Shown here piece after piece: positions 1-6,468 of a stretch of 15,139 nucleotides of DNA (position 1 is its first letter; every line of letters starts with the position of its first letter). This DNA comes from CAYRZF01 sp964428805 (GTDB taxonomy: Bacteria; Methylomirabilota; Methylomirabilia; Rokubacteriales; CSP1-6): NCBI GenBank assembly GCA_964428805.1, contig CAYRZF010000051.1:1-15139 (forward strand), given 5' to 3'. The notes under the pieces are model-generated. The model ran no database searches and had not been told where the DNA came from. It saw only the letters and a program-made list of their open reading frames with translations. The translations under genes and the position numbers were made by a program.

Positions 1-2
1 GG

Positions 3-125
3 GCGAGGATTTACCGGACTGACCGTGACGGGGCCGTCGTCGTGGAGACCGACGGGCTCGAACTCCGCGTCACCCGCTGGGCGACGCGGACGACGGACAC
101 TCTTCGACTGGACTCGGACCCCTAA
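3..125 (+). CDS. Possible C-terminal end of an unknown protein, cut by the window edge
   Basis: A frame open from the first bases ends at TAA 123-125 and encodes about 40 residues. The end reads like a real protein tail: alternating beta-type segments (AVVVETDGLELRV, then a TDTLRLDSDP end), an acidic bias and G/C in most third codon positions. It would converge on rpoA. The fragment is too short to assign to a family, and high-GC DNA often gives open frames of this length by chance. The codon pattern is the only positive evidence. Confidence 0.25.
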   Translation, partial: ARIYRTDRDGAVVVETDGLELRVTRWATRTTDTLRLDSDP

Positions 126-146
126 GCTCGCTGGTTCGTCCCGACA

Positions 147-187
147 GCCCCGGCAAGGCTCCCTCTGCAGCCCGCTCGTGCCGGGGC
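147..187. repeat. 9-bp inverted repeat (possible stem-loop)
   Basis: GCCCCGGCA at 147-155 is exactly complementary to TGCCGGGGC at 179-187, with a 23-nt loop. It sits between the stop of the short plus-strand frame (125) and the end of rpoA (300), so it could be a bidirectional transcription end signal. No T tract follows on either strand, so it is not a classical intrinsic terminator. Confidence 0.35.
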
Positions 188-299
188 GAGAGCCGAGCAG
201 CCCAAGGCCCGAGAGAGGAGCCGACCGGAGCGTATGCGGTTGTACGTGAGGATCGGCGACGACCGAGAACGACGGGATGCGACGGCTATCGACCCGGCA

Positions 300-1298
300 C
301 TAAGTTTCGAGGGAGCGCTCGTACTGAGCGCGCAGCCGCTCCAGCTCCTCCGGGTCCAGTTGCAACCCCAGCCGGAGGCCCATCTCGCCCAGGATCGTCT
401 TGATCTCGTTCAGCGATTTCTTGCCGAAGTTCTTGGTCTTCAGGAGCTCGGGCTCAGTCCTCTGGACCAGGTCCGCGATGGTGCGGATGTTGGCGGTCTT
501 GAGGCAGTTGGAGGCGCGAACCGACAGCTCCAGCTCATCCACGCTCCGAAAAAGATTCTCGTTGAGCTCAGGGCGCGGGACGACCTCCTGCTCCACCTCC
601 TCCTCCACCGGCAAACCGTGGGGGAAGTCGATCAGGAGCTCGAAATGGTCCTCCAGGATCCTCGAGGCCTCGGCCACCGCGGTCTCCGGGGCGACGCTCC
701 CGTTGGTCCAGACCTCCAGGATCAACCGCTCCTGCCCCACCGGCGCCCCCTTGATCGGCTCCACGTGGAAGTTCACCCGCTCGACCGAAGAGAAGTCCGC
801 GTCCATGAGAATCGCGTTGATGGGGAGCGCCTCCGGCTCTCGCTTCTCGGCCGGGACGTAGCCCCGTCCCCGCTCGATGCAGACTTCCATCTCCAGGACG
901 CCATCCTTGTCCAGGGTGGCGAGCGGGATGTCGGGGGTCAGGATCTCCACGTCGGCATCGGGCTCCAGGTCCCCCGACTTGAGGAGCTTAGGCCCCTGGG
1001 CCTTGAAGCGGAGGATCTTGGGGCGGTTGACGTGGAGCGCGAAGACCACTTTCCGGAGGTTCATGAGGATGTCGAGGGTGTCCTCCGTCACCCCCGGCAG
1101 ATAGGAGAACTCGTGGAGGACGCCCTCGATCTTGACCCAGGTCGGCGCAGCCCCGTGGATCGAGGAGAGGAGCACCCGGCGGAAGGCGTTGCCCGCGGTA
1201 AGGGCGAAGCCGGGCTCAAAGGGCTCCAGGGCGAGCCGCCCGTAGACGCGCTCCCGGACTTGCCACTCGTGGCGGGTGGGGAGCTGAAGTTCCAGCAT
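300..1298 (-). CDS. rpoA: DNA-directed RNA polymerase subunit alpha
   Basis: The 332-residue protein matches the alpha subunit in length (E. coli 329) and in both domains. The N-terminal assembly domain shows LEPFEPGFALTAGNAFRRVLLSS, then VKIEGVLHEFS, and later RGRGYVPAEK and LILEVWTNGS. The C-terminal domain has VRASNCLK (R261, N264, C265, K267) and NFGKKSLNE (G292, K294, S295, E298). These correspond to E. coli residues that contact UP-element DNA. The start is ATG 1298-1296, because GGAGGG (1304-1309, minus strand) lies 5 nt upstream; a longer open frame exists but has no such support. Oddities: the usual TLGNALRR is TAGNAFRR, no rpsD precedes it, and no rplQ follows. It could be the sole housekeeping alpha or a second paralogue. 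The family call is secure. Confidence 0.97.
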   Translation of the reverse strand: MLELQLPTRHEWQVRERVYGRLALEPFEPGFALTAGNAFRRVLLSSIHGAAPTWVKIEGVLHEFSYLPGVTEDTLDILMNLRKVVFALHVNRPKILRFKAQGPKLLKSGDLEPDADVEILTPDIPLATLDKDGVLEMEVCIERGRGYVPAEKREPEALPINAILMDADFSSVERVNFHVEPIKGAPVGQERLILEVWTNGSVAPETAVAEASRILEDHFELLIDFPHGLPVEEEVEQEVVPRPELNENLFRSVDELELSVRASNCLKTANIRTIADLVQRTEPELLKTKNFGKKSLNEIKTILGEMGLRLGLQLDPEELERLRAQYERSLET

Positions 1299-1322
1299 AT
1301 GATCCCTCCAGTAAGCAATGAG

Positions 1323-1335
1323 GGGGCGAAGCCCC
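1323..1335 (-). promoter_or_regulatory. 5'-UTR stem-loop of the rpoA transcript
   Basis: GGGGC and GCCCC form a perfect 5-bp stem with a 3-nt loop (TTC on the minus strand). It lies between the predicted rpoA transcription start (about 1337) and the Shine-Dalgarno sequence (1304-1309). It would therefore sit at the extreme 5' end of the mRNA, a position that often protects against 5'-end decay. Its function is inferred. Confidence 0.4.
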
Positions 1336-1343
1336 GAGGGCCC

Positions 1344-1371
1344 ATTATAACCAATCCAGAAGGGCAAACAA
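1344..1371 (-). promoter_or_regulatory. Sigma-70-type promoter of rpoA
   Basis: On the minus strand a -35 TTGTTT (1366-1371) is separated by 16 nt from a perfect -10 TATAAT (1344-1349). The predicted start near 1337 gives a leader of about 38 nt before the rpoA ATG at 1298. This explains transcription of rpoA without an upstream ribosomal operon. Confidence 0.65.
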
Positions 1372-1379
1372 TGTGAATG

Positions 1380-1397
1380 GTTGACTTCGAGGTCAAC
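1380..1397. promoter_or_regulatory. Palindrome between divergent promoters (candidate operator)
   Basis: GTTGAC at 1380-1385 and GTCAAC at 1392-1397 form a perfect 6-bp inverted repeat with a 6-nt centre. The site covers the -35 of the mltG promoter and lies just upstream of the rpoA -35, so a bound dimeric regulator could affect both directions. The regulator is not identifiable. The palindrome could also be partly a by-product of the TTGAC -35 sequence. Confidence 0.4.
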
Positions 1398-1409
1398 TCC
1401 CTATAAAAT
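1381..1409 (+). promoter_or_regulatory. Sigma-70-type promoter of mltG
   Basis: TTGACT (1381-1386), a 17-nt spacer and TAAAAT (1404-1409) give a good match to the sigma-70 consensus in an otherwise very GC-rich window. TATAAA at 1402 with a 15-nt spacer is an alternative -10. The predicted start is near 1416, only a few nucleotides before the mltG ATG. Confidence 0.6.
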
Positions 1410-1419
1410 AAAACAAATT

Positions 1420-2478
1420 ATGATGGAACGGCCGCGCCTCCTCAAGATTTGGGCGGATCCGAACCAGGGGCCGGGCCTCAGGGGAAAGACCATCCTGGGC
1501 GCCGGTGTCCTGGCCGGGATCCTTTTCCTGGCCCTCCAGGGCTGGTGGGTCCTCGTGCCGGCCCCGGCTGTGCGATCCGGTCCCCAGGTGGTAGAGATCC
1601 CCCCGCACCTGGGCGCCTTCCAGGTGGCGCACGAGCTGGAGCGGGCGGGAGTGATCCGGAGCCCGCTGGGCTTTGTCCTGGTGAGCGCGCTGCGCGGAAG
1701 CGCTAGGAGCCTGAAGCCAGGGGAGTACGAGATCCCCCAAAACGCCACCACCCTTTTCATCCTCTCTCTCCTCGAGGCCGGCAAGGTCCGCAAGCACCTG
1801 GTCGTCTTCTCCGAGGGGGGCACGGTGCAGGAGCTGGGGCGCCTGCTCGAGGCCGAGCAGCTGGCGAGCGCCAAGGAGGTGCTGCGGCTTGCCAGGGACC
1901 CGAACTTCCTCCGCTCGCTCGGCCTTGAGGCGGAGAGCCTCGAGGGGTACCTCTTCCCGGATACCTACCAGTTCATCAAGGGGATGACCACCGAGGAAAT
2001 GCTTGTCCGGATGGCCCAACGCCTCCGAGAGCAGGTGACTCCCGAGGTCCTGGCCCGGGCCGAGGCCATGGGTCTGACCCTGCACCAGCTCCTGACGCTG
2101 GCCTCGATCATCGAGAAGGAAGCGGTCGCTCCCCAGGAGCTTCGGCTCATCTCAGCCGTCTTCTGGAATCGTCTTCGACGGGGCATGGCGCTCCAGGCCG
2201 ACCCCACAGTCCAGTACGCCGTGGGCAAGGAGCGCCGCACACTCTCACGGGCGGACCTCCAGGTGAACTCACCCTTCAACACGTATCGCTTCGTCGGCCT
2301 TCCCCCCGCGCCCATCGCCAGCCCGGGAAAGGCGGCGATCCAGGCGGCGCTGGAACCAGCCCAGGTCAAGTACCTCTATTTCGTCTCTGCCGGTGATGAG
2401 CGCCTTCACCACTTCTCCCTTACGCTGGAAGAGCACAATTCCGCTGTGGCGCGATACCGGCTGGCGCGGAATAAGTAG
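1420..2478 (+). CDS. mltG: Endolytic murein transglycosylase MltG (YceG-like)
   Basis: MltG is an inner-membrane lytic transglycosylase that cleaves nascent glycan strands and may set chain length during peptidoglycan synthesis. The 352-residue product has one N-terminal membrane segment (about 24-46) followed by a periplasmic domain. Family motifs are visible: EGYLFPDTY (175-183), LASIIEKEA with the presumed catalytic Glu at E232, then PTVQYAVG, NTYRFVGLPPAPIASPG and the C-terminal HHFSLTLEEHN. ATG 1420 is chosen because the promoter -10 ends at 1409. No Shine-Dalgarno sequence precedes it, and a second ATG follows at 1423. This looks like a leaderless or near-leaderless message. The TTG at 1381 that would extend the frame is the -35 element. 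It is followed 140 nt later by argH on the same strand. Confidence 0.95.
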   Translation: MMERPRLLKIWADPNQGPGLRGKTILGAGVLAGILFLALQGWWVLVPAPAVRSGPQVVEIPPHLGAFQVAHELERAGVIRSPLGFVLVSALRGSARSLKPGEYEIPQNATTLFILSLLEAGKVRKHLVVFSEGGTVQELGRLLEAEQLASAKEVLRLARDPNFLRSLGLEAESLEGYLFPDTYQFIKGMTTEEMLVRMAQRLREQVTPEVLARAEAMGLTLHQLLTLASIIEKEAVAPQELRLISAVFWNRLRRGMALQADPTVQYAVGKERRTLSRADLQVNSPFNTYRFVGLPPAPIASPGKAAIQAALEPAQVKYLYFVSAGDERLHHFSLTLEEHNSAVARYRLARNK

Positions 2479-2488
2479 CGCCGTCGCC

Positions 2489-2517
2489 TTGCCAGCGCCC
2501 CGGCGTAGTGCTAAAAC
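2489..2517 (+). promoter_or_regulatory. Possible internal promoter for argH and the lysine block
   Basis: TTGCCA (2489-2494) and TAAAAC (2512-2517) are separated by exactly 17 nt in the mltG-argH gap. The -35 matches the consensus at 5 of 6 positions and the -10 at 4 of 6. It would give a leader of about 95 nt before argH. This is moderate evidence only; argH could equally be read from the mltG promoter. Confidence 0.4.
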
Positions 2518-2528
2518 ACCTTGCATGC

Positions 2529-2576
2529 TGCCTCGTGAGGCACCCTCCCGGATCATGGAGGAGATTGCCGTCCTCC
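2529..2576 (+). promoter_or_regulatory. argH leader with competing hairpins
   Basis: The leader holds TGCCTC/GAGGCA (2529-2534 with 2537-2542). It also holds a GGAGGA (2557-2562) that can pair with CCTCC upstream (2544-2548) or with TCCTCC downstream (2571-2576), but not both. Mutually exclusive pairing is typical of attenuation or translational control. No T tract or known riboswitch consensus (T-box, lysine) is visible, so a regulatory role is speculative. Confidence 0.25.
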
Positions 2577-2617
2577 TGTTCGACGCCGGTTCCCCCTCGA
2601 CAGCCACTCGAGCCTGA
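2555..2617 (+). CDS. Possible 20-codon upstream ORF before argH
   Basis: ATG 2555 opens a 20-residue frame (MEEIAVLLFDAGSPSTATRA) whose TGA (2615-2617) ends one base before the argH ATG at 2619. argH itself lacks a convincing Shine-Dalgarno sequence, so ribosomes ending here could reinitiate on argH. The frame has no ribosome-binding site of its own and no run of arginine codons. It may be chance. Confidence 0.2.
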   Translation: MEEIAVLLFDAGSPSTATRA

Positions 2618-2618
2618 G

Positions 2619-4019
2619 ATGGCCGACCAGAATCCGCACGGCAAGCCCTGGGGGGGTCGCTTCGCCGGATCGCCTCACCCCGCCGCCGAAGGCTTCACCG
2701 CCTCGCTCTCATTCGACCGCCGGCTCTGGCCCTACGATCTCGAGGGGAGCCGGGCGTGGGCGCGAGCCCTGAACCGAGCTGGCCTGCTCACCGCGGAGGA
2801 ACTCGCCCAAATTCTCAGGGGGCTGGACGAGGTGGGGCAGGAGCTGGCCGGCGGGACCTTCCCGTTCAGGACCGACCTGGAAGACATCCACATGAACATC
2901 GAACAACGGCTCACGGAGAAAATCGGGGCCGTCGGCGGGAAGCTCCACACCGGCCGCTCGCGGAACGACCAGATCGCGCTCGACGAACGGCTGTACCTCG
3001 GAGACGTGATCGGGCGGATCGACCGGGGGCTCAGGGACGTCCAGTCAGCGTTGATCCGCCGGGCGGAGGAACATCTGGGGGCGCCCATGCCCGGTTATAC
3101 TCACCTCCAGCGGGCCCAGCCGGTCCTCCTCTCTCATCACCTCCTCGCGTATGTGTTCATGCTCCAGCGCGACCGGGAGCGCTACCGGGATTGCCTGGGG
3201 CGGGTGAACATCCTCCCGCTCGGATCGGGAGCACTGGCGGGTACCGCCTTTGCGATAGACCGTGAGACGCTGGCAAAGGACCTCGGCTTTCAGCGCGCCT
3301 CGTCGAACAGCCTGGACGCCGTGAGCGACCGGGATTTTCTCCTGGAGTTTCTGGCCGCCAGCGCGATCCTCGGGATGCACGGGAGCCGCCTCGCGGCGGA
3401 CCTCACCCTCTGGGCCACGGCGGAGTTCGGGTTCGTGGAGTTCACCGACCAGTTCGCCACCGGCTCGTCCCTCATGCCACAGAAGAAGAACCCGGACGTG
3501 GCCGAGCTGATCCGCGGCAAGAGCGGCCGACTCTACGGCAACCTGCTCGCGGTCCTGACCACCATGAAAGGCCTCCCGCTCGCCTACAACTCCGACATGC
3601 AGGAGGACAAGGAGCCCCTCTTCGACAGCGTGGACGCCCTTGAGGCCATCCTCAGCGTGCTCCCGCCGATGCTGGCCAGCCTCGCCTTCAACACTGAGCG
3701 AATGCGCCAGGCTGCGGGGGCTGATTATTCCACTGCTACCGACCTCGCCGACTACCTCGTGCGGAAGGGTCTCCCCTTCCGACAGGCCCACGAGGTGGTG
3801 GGGCGGGTGGTGCGTCACGCGATGGAGACGAAACGGCCGCTCGATGGGCTGCCGCTCGAGGAGTTCGGGCGCTTCTCCCCCCTCTTCGCCGCCGACGTCT
3901 TCGGCGTGATCAGCGTGGAGGCGGCGCTCCGGGCGCGATCGGTAGTCGGCGGAACCTCGCCTGACGCCGTCAGGCGAGCGCTGTCGGAGGCCAAGGCTCT
4001 CGCGGCCGAGGGACTCTGA
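2619..4019 (+). CDS. argH: Argininosuccinate lyase
   Basis: ArgH splits argininosuccinate into arginine and fumarate, the last step of arginine synthesis, in the cytosol. The 466-residue protein matches the family length. It starts with the usual KPWGGRF and carries HTGRSRNDQ, GYTHLQRAQP (159-168, with T161/H162 of the active site) and the fumarase/aspartase-superfamily signature GSSLMPQKKN (282-291). The last of these contains the mobile-loop serine thought to act as catalytic acid/base. ATG 2619 is chosen because homology begins a few residues later; the open frame extends upstream to 2508, but that part is low-complexity and unlike ArgH. No good ribosome-binding site is seen. The TGA overlaps the ATG of the next gene by one base, which implies translational coupling with the lipoprotein. 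Confidence 0.97.
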   Translation: MADQNPHGKPWGGRFAGSPHPAAEGFTASLSFDRRLWPYDLEGSRAWARALNRAGLLTAEELAQILRGLDEVGQELAGGTFPFRTDLEDIHMNIEQRLTEKIGAVGGKLHTGRSRNDQIALDERLYLGDVIGRIDRGLRDVQSALIRRAEEHLGAPMPGYTHLQRAQPVLLSHHLLAYVFMLQRDRERYRDCLGRVNILPLGSGALAGTAFAIDRETLAKDLGFQRASSNSLDAVSDRDFLLEFLAASAILGMHGSRLAADLTLWATAEFGFVEFTDQFATGSSLMPQKKNPDVAELIRGKSGRLYGNLLAVLTTMKGLPLAYNSDMQEDKEPLFDSVDALEAILSVLPPMLASLAFNTERMRQAAGADYSTATDLADYLVRKGLPFRQAHEVVGRVVRHAMETKRPLDGLPLEEFGRFSPLFAADVFGVISVEAALRARSVVGGTSPDAVRRALSEAKALAAEGL

Positions 4020-5089
4020 TGCTGCGGGCCGGGATCGCCCTCCTAGTGGCGTTGACCCTTCTGGGCTGCGGGAAGACCGGCCCACCCGTGGCGCCCGAGC
4101 GGCGACTCCCCGCCACCGTGTCCGACCTCTCCGGCGTCATCGAGGGGAATGCTCTCATCCTGACCTGGACCAACCCCGCCGCGCGCGTGGACGGCAGCCG
4201 CCTGAAGGACCTCGCCGCGATCCGGATCTACCGGCGGGAGGACACGGGGGATGGGGAGCCCAAGCCCGCGATCCTGTCCTGGGGAAAGGTGGTCGGCTAC
4301 GACGAGATCACGGCCATTCGGCTCGCCAGCCCGGCCCCCGCCAAAGTCGAGGGGTCCCGCGTGACCTGGACCGACCAGGACAAGCTCACCGTGGGGCGCC
4401 GCTACACGTACGTGCTCACCGCCGTGGACTCGATCGAACGTTCGAGCGCGCCCTCCGCCCGGCTGGTCGTGGGATTCCTGGCCGCCCCCCGTCCGCCCGA
4501 CGGGCTGACCGCGAAGGCCAGCGAAGGCGAGGTGCGCCTGGCATGGTCGCCGCCCGCCCTCCTCGTGGACGGCTCAACGCCGCCGGGACCGCTCGGCTAC
4601 GAGCTCCTGCGTGGCTCCAGCGCGGAGGGGCCGTTCGCGCCGGTCACCCCCGATCCCATCGCCACCACCGGGTTCACCGATCACGGGCTCACGAACGAGC
4701 AGACCTACTACTATGCGGTGCGCGCCGTGAGGGTGGACCCGAGCGGCAGAGCCCGGAGCGAACCGTCCCAGGTTGTTGCCGCCACCCCCGTGAAGCTCAC
4801 GCCCCCATTCCCGCCGACAAACCTCGTGGCAGTCCCGTCGGAGACCGCGGTCCGCCTGGCCTGGCAGGCGAGCCCGGAACCAGACGTGGCGGGCTATGTC
4901 ATCTATCGGGCATCTGCGCCCGGCGCCGACTTCGTCCGCCTGACCCCGACCCCGATCACCAGGACCACCTACACCGACCGCTCTGTGGAGCGCGGCAGGA
5001 CCTACTCGTACGTCGTCACCGCTGTCGATCGGGCCACCCGTCCCAACGAGAGCGCCCGATCCGCGCCTGCCAGCGCGACCGTGCCTTGA
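4019..5089 (+). CDS. Lipoprotein with LptM-like N-terminus and three fibronectin type III-like repeats
   Basis: The 356-residue protein begins with a lipoprotein signal peptide ending in the lipobox LLGC (C17 lipidated), followed by GKTGPP. A short Cys-Gly-x-x-Gly-Pro start just upstream of lysA is characteristic of LptM (YifL), the small lipoprotein that helps mature the LPS translocon LptD. Here the N-terminus is followed by three Fn3-like beta-sandwich repeats, about 32-152, 158-256 and 264-356. Each ends with a Tyr-rich strand (YTYVLTAVD, YYYAVRAV, YSYVVTAVD). The repeats lack catalytic motifs and suggest binding or scaffolding on the periplasmic face or surface. It overlaps argH by one base and precedes lysA by 54 nt. 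The Fn3 and lipoprotein calls are firm; the link to LptM rests on the motif and gene order. Confidence 0.85.
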   Translation: MLRAGIALLVALTLLGCGKTGPPVAPERRLPATVSDLSGVIEGNALILTWTNPAARVDGSRLKDLAAIRIYRREDTGDGEPKPAILSWGKVVGYDEITAIRLASPAPAKVEGSRVTWTDQDKLTVGRRYTYVLTAVDSIERSSAPSARLVVGFLAAPRPPDGLTAKASEGEVRLAWSPPALLVDGSTPPGPLGYELLRGSSAEGPFAPVTPDPIATTGFTDHGLTNEQTYYYAVRAVRVDPSGRARSEPSQVVAATPVKLTPPFPPTNLVAVPSETAVRLAWQASPEPDVAGYVIYRASAPGADFVRLTPTPITRTTYTDRSVERGRTYSYVVTAVDRATRPNESARSAPASATVP

Positions 5090-5143
5090 CTTCCCCCCTC
5101 GTGCGTGTTACGGTCACCGCGAACCCGCAGGAGCAACCGAGCC

Positions 5144-6388
5144 ATGCCGCATTTTGAATACCGAAGCGGAGAGCTTCACTGCGAGTCCATTCCGCTTCGG
5201 ACGATCGCCGATGCCGTGGGTACACCCACCTACGTCTATTCGCGCACGACGCTCCTCGGGAATTACCGCGCCTACGCGACCGCCTTCGCGGGCCACCCGC
5301 ACGTCATCGCCTACGCGATGAAGGCCAACGCGAACCTCGGCATCCTCACGGTCCTTGCTCGCGAGGGAGCAGGCACCGACGTCGTCTCCGGGGGCGAGCT
5401 GTTCCGCGCCCTCAAGGCCGGCGTCCCTCCCAAAAAGATCGTCTTCGCCGGCGTGGGGAAAAATCGCGAGGAGATGCGGGATGCCCTGAAGGCCGACATC
5501 CTGATGTTCAACGTAGAATCGGCGGCGGAGCTCGCCCTGCTGGACCGCGTGGCCCAGGAGTTGGGGATCCGCGCTCCGGTGGCGCTCAGGGTCAACCCCG
5601 ACGTCGATCCCAAAACCCATCCCTATATCTCGACGGGGCTCAGGTCTTCCAAGTTCGGGATCCCGATTTCCCGGGCGCTGTCCGAGTATGAGCACGCCCA
5701 CCGGCTCGCCGGCATCGAGGTGGTGGGCGTTCACATGCACATCGGCTCCCAGCTCACCAGCGTGGCGCCCATTGCCGACGCCCTGGCGCGCGTTGTGGAT
5801 CTGGTGGCGATCCTCCGATCAAAGGGAATCTCCATTCGCTACCTGGACGTGGGAGGCGGGCTCGGGATCCGCTACCGGGACGAGGAACCCGCGAGCCCGC
5901 GCGAGCTGGCCGAGGCTATCCTGCCCGCCGCCAGACCGCTCGGGGTGACGCTGATCCTGGAGCCGGGGCGCTCGTTGGTAGGCGACGCCGGTCTCCTGCT
6001 GACGCGCGTCCTCCACAATAAAGAGACGGGGGACAAGCGGTTCGTGGTCGTGGACGCGGCCATGAACGACCTGATCCGCCCCAGCCTCTACGACGCGTAT
6101 CACGAAATCCTGCCCGTCCGGAATCTCCGGGGCCGGCCACAGCGCACGGTGGACGTGGTGGGCCCTATTTGCGAGTCGGGGGACTTCCTGGCCAAGGACC
6201 GCGCCCTCCCCGAAGTGGACGAGGGCGACCTCCTGGCGGTGATGAGCGCGGGCGCCTACGGGTTTGCCATGGCCTCCAACTACAACGCCCGCCCGCGAGC
6301 CGCCGAGGTGCTCGTGGACGGGAGCCGGTACTCCATCGTCAGGCGCCGCGAAAGTTACGAGGACCTGATAGCCGGAGAGTCCATTTGA
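5144..6388 (+). CDS. lysA: Diaminopimelate decarboxylase
   Basis: LysA is a PLP enzyme that decarboxylates meso-diaminopimelate to L-lysine, the last step of lysine synthesis. The 414-residue product is a fold-type III decarboxylase. AYAMKANAN carries the PLP lysine K60, HIGSQ (199-203) and GGGLG (237-241) bind cofactor, EPGRS (273-277) binds phosphate, and CESGDFLAKD (C343, E344) supplies active-site residues from the partner subunit. ATG 5144 is preceded by AGGAG (5129-5133) at 10 nt, which favours it over the upstream frame extension to 5105. A palindromic repeat lies between its stop and dapA. The grouping with dapA, dapB and dapL makes it part of a near-complete lysine operon. Confidence 0.97.
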   Translation: MPHFEYRSGELHCESIPLRTIADAVGTPTYVYSRTTLLGNYRAYATAFAGHPHVIAYAMKANANLGILTVLAREGAGTDVVSGGELFRALKAGVPPKKIVFAGVGKNREEMRDALKADILMFNVESAAELALLDRVAQELGIRAPVALRVNPDVDPKTHPYISTGLRSSKFGIPISRALSEYEHAHRLAGIEVVGVHMHIGSQLTSVAPIADALARVVDLVAILRSKGISIRYLDVGGGLGIRYRDEEPASPRELAEAILPAARPLGVTLILEPGRSLVGDAGLLLTRVLHNKETGDKRFVVVDAAMNDLIRPSLYDAYHEILPVRNLRGRPQRTVDVVGPICESGDFLAKDRALPEVDEGDLLAVMSAGAYGFAMASNYNARPRAAEVLVDGSRYSIVRRRESYEDLIAGESI

Positions 6389-6392
6389 AGGC

Positions 6393-6443
6393 CCCCTCAC
6401 CCTCCCCTCTCCCCCCACAGGGGGAGAGGATAAAGGTGAGGGG
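6393..6443. repeat. Palindromic GC-rich intergenic repeat, copy 1
   Basis: The outer arms CCCCTCACC (6393-6401) and GGTGAGGGG (6435-6443) and the inner arms CCTCTCCCCC (6406-6415) and GGGGGAGAGG (6420-6429) form a long interrupted hairpin with a 4-nt loop. It matches the widely scattered CCCTCACC...CCTCTCCCC type of palindrome seen between genes in many high-GC bacteria. It lies in the lysA-dapA gap with no T tract, so it is better read as a REP-like element or mRNA-stabilising hairpin than a terminator. Its right arm is the reverse complement of the left arm of copy 2 after dapA. Confidence 0.85.
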
Positions 6444-6452
6444 ATCGGGGTG

Positions 6453-6459
6453 AAGGAGG
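6453..6459 (+). promoter_or_regulatory. Strong ribosome-binding site of dapA
   Basis: AAGGAGG lies 9 nt before the ATG at 6469, the best Shine-Dalgarno match in the window. It comes directly after the palindromic repeat. Confidence 0.8.
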
Positions 6460-6468
6460 AGTAGGCAC

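Larger units (their letters stand above)
1..299. other. Unassigned left edge; no rplQ
   Basis: This stretch follows the 3' end of rpoA, where rplQ (ribosomal protein L17) normally lies. Reading the minus strand in the open frames gives no L17-like sequence. The region is rich in CGAC/GACGG words. It contains the end of a short plus-strand frame (3-125) and one 9-bp inverted repeat, each listed separately. I recognise no RNA gene or rho-independent terminator with a T tract. It may be a real intergenic region beside an unrelated gene that converges on rpoA, or a misjoined contig end. I cannot decide between these from sequence alone. Confidence 0.5.

Noticed and set aside
126..235. A possible SRP or RNase P RNA, suggested by a hairpin and a GAGCAGCC-AAGGC string
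   Set aside because: The conserved core sequences of SRP helix 8 (GGTCAGG, GGAAG) and of RNase P are not present.
234..1376. A 380-codon plus-strand frame antisense to rpoA
   Set aside because: The minus strand carries every alpha-subunit motif; the plus-strand translation resembles no family and reads as a shadow.
2508..2618. An upstream extension of ArgH starting at GTG 2508
   Set aside because: The added 37 residues are Pro/Arg/Ser-rich and unlike ArgH, whose conserved start KPWGGRF lies just after ATG 2619.
5089..5143. A lysine or T-box riboswitch before lysA, also considered before dapA and argH
   Set aside because: The gaps before lysA (54 nt) and dapA (80 nt) are too short for a lysine riboswitch. 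No T-box consensus is seen, and the dapA gap is filled by the palindrome.
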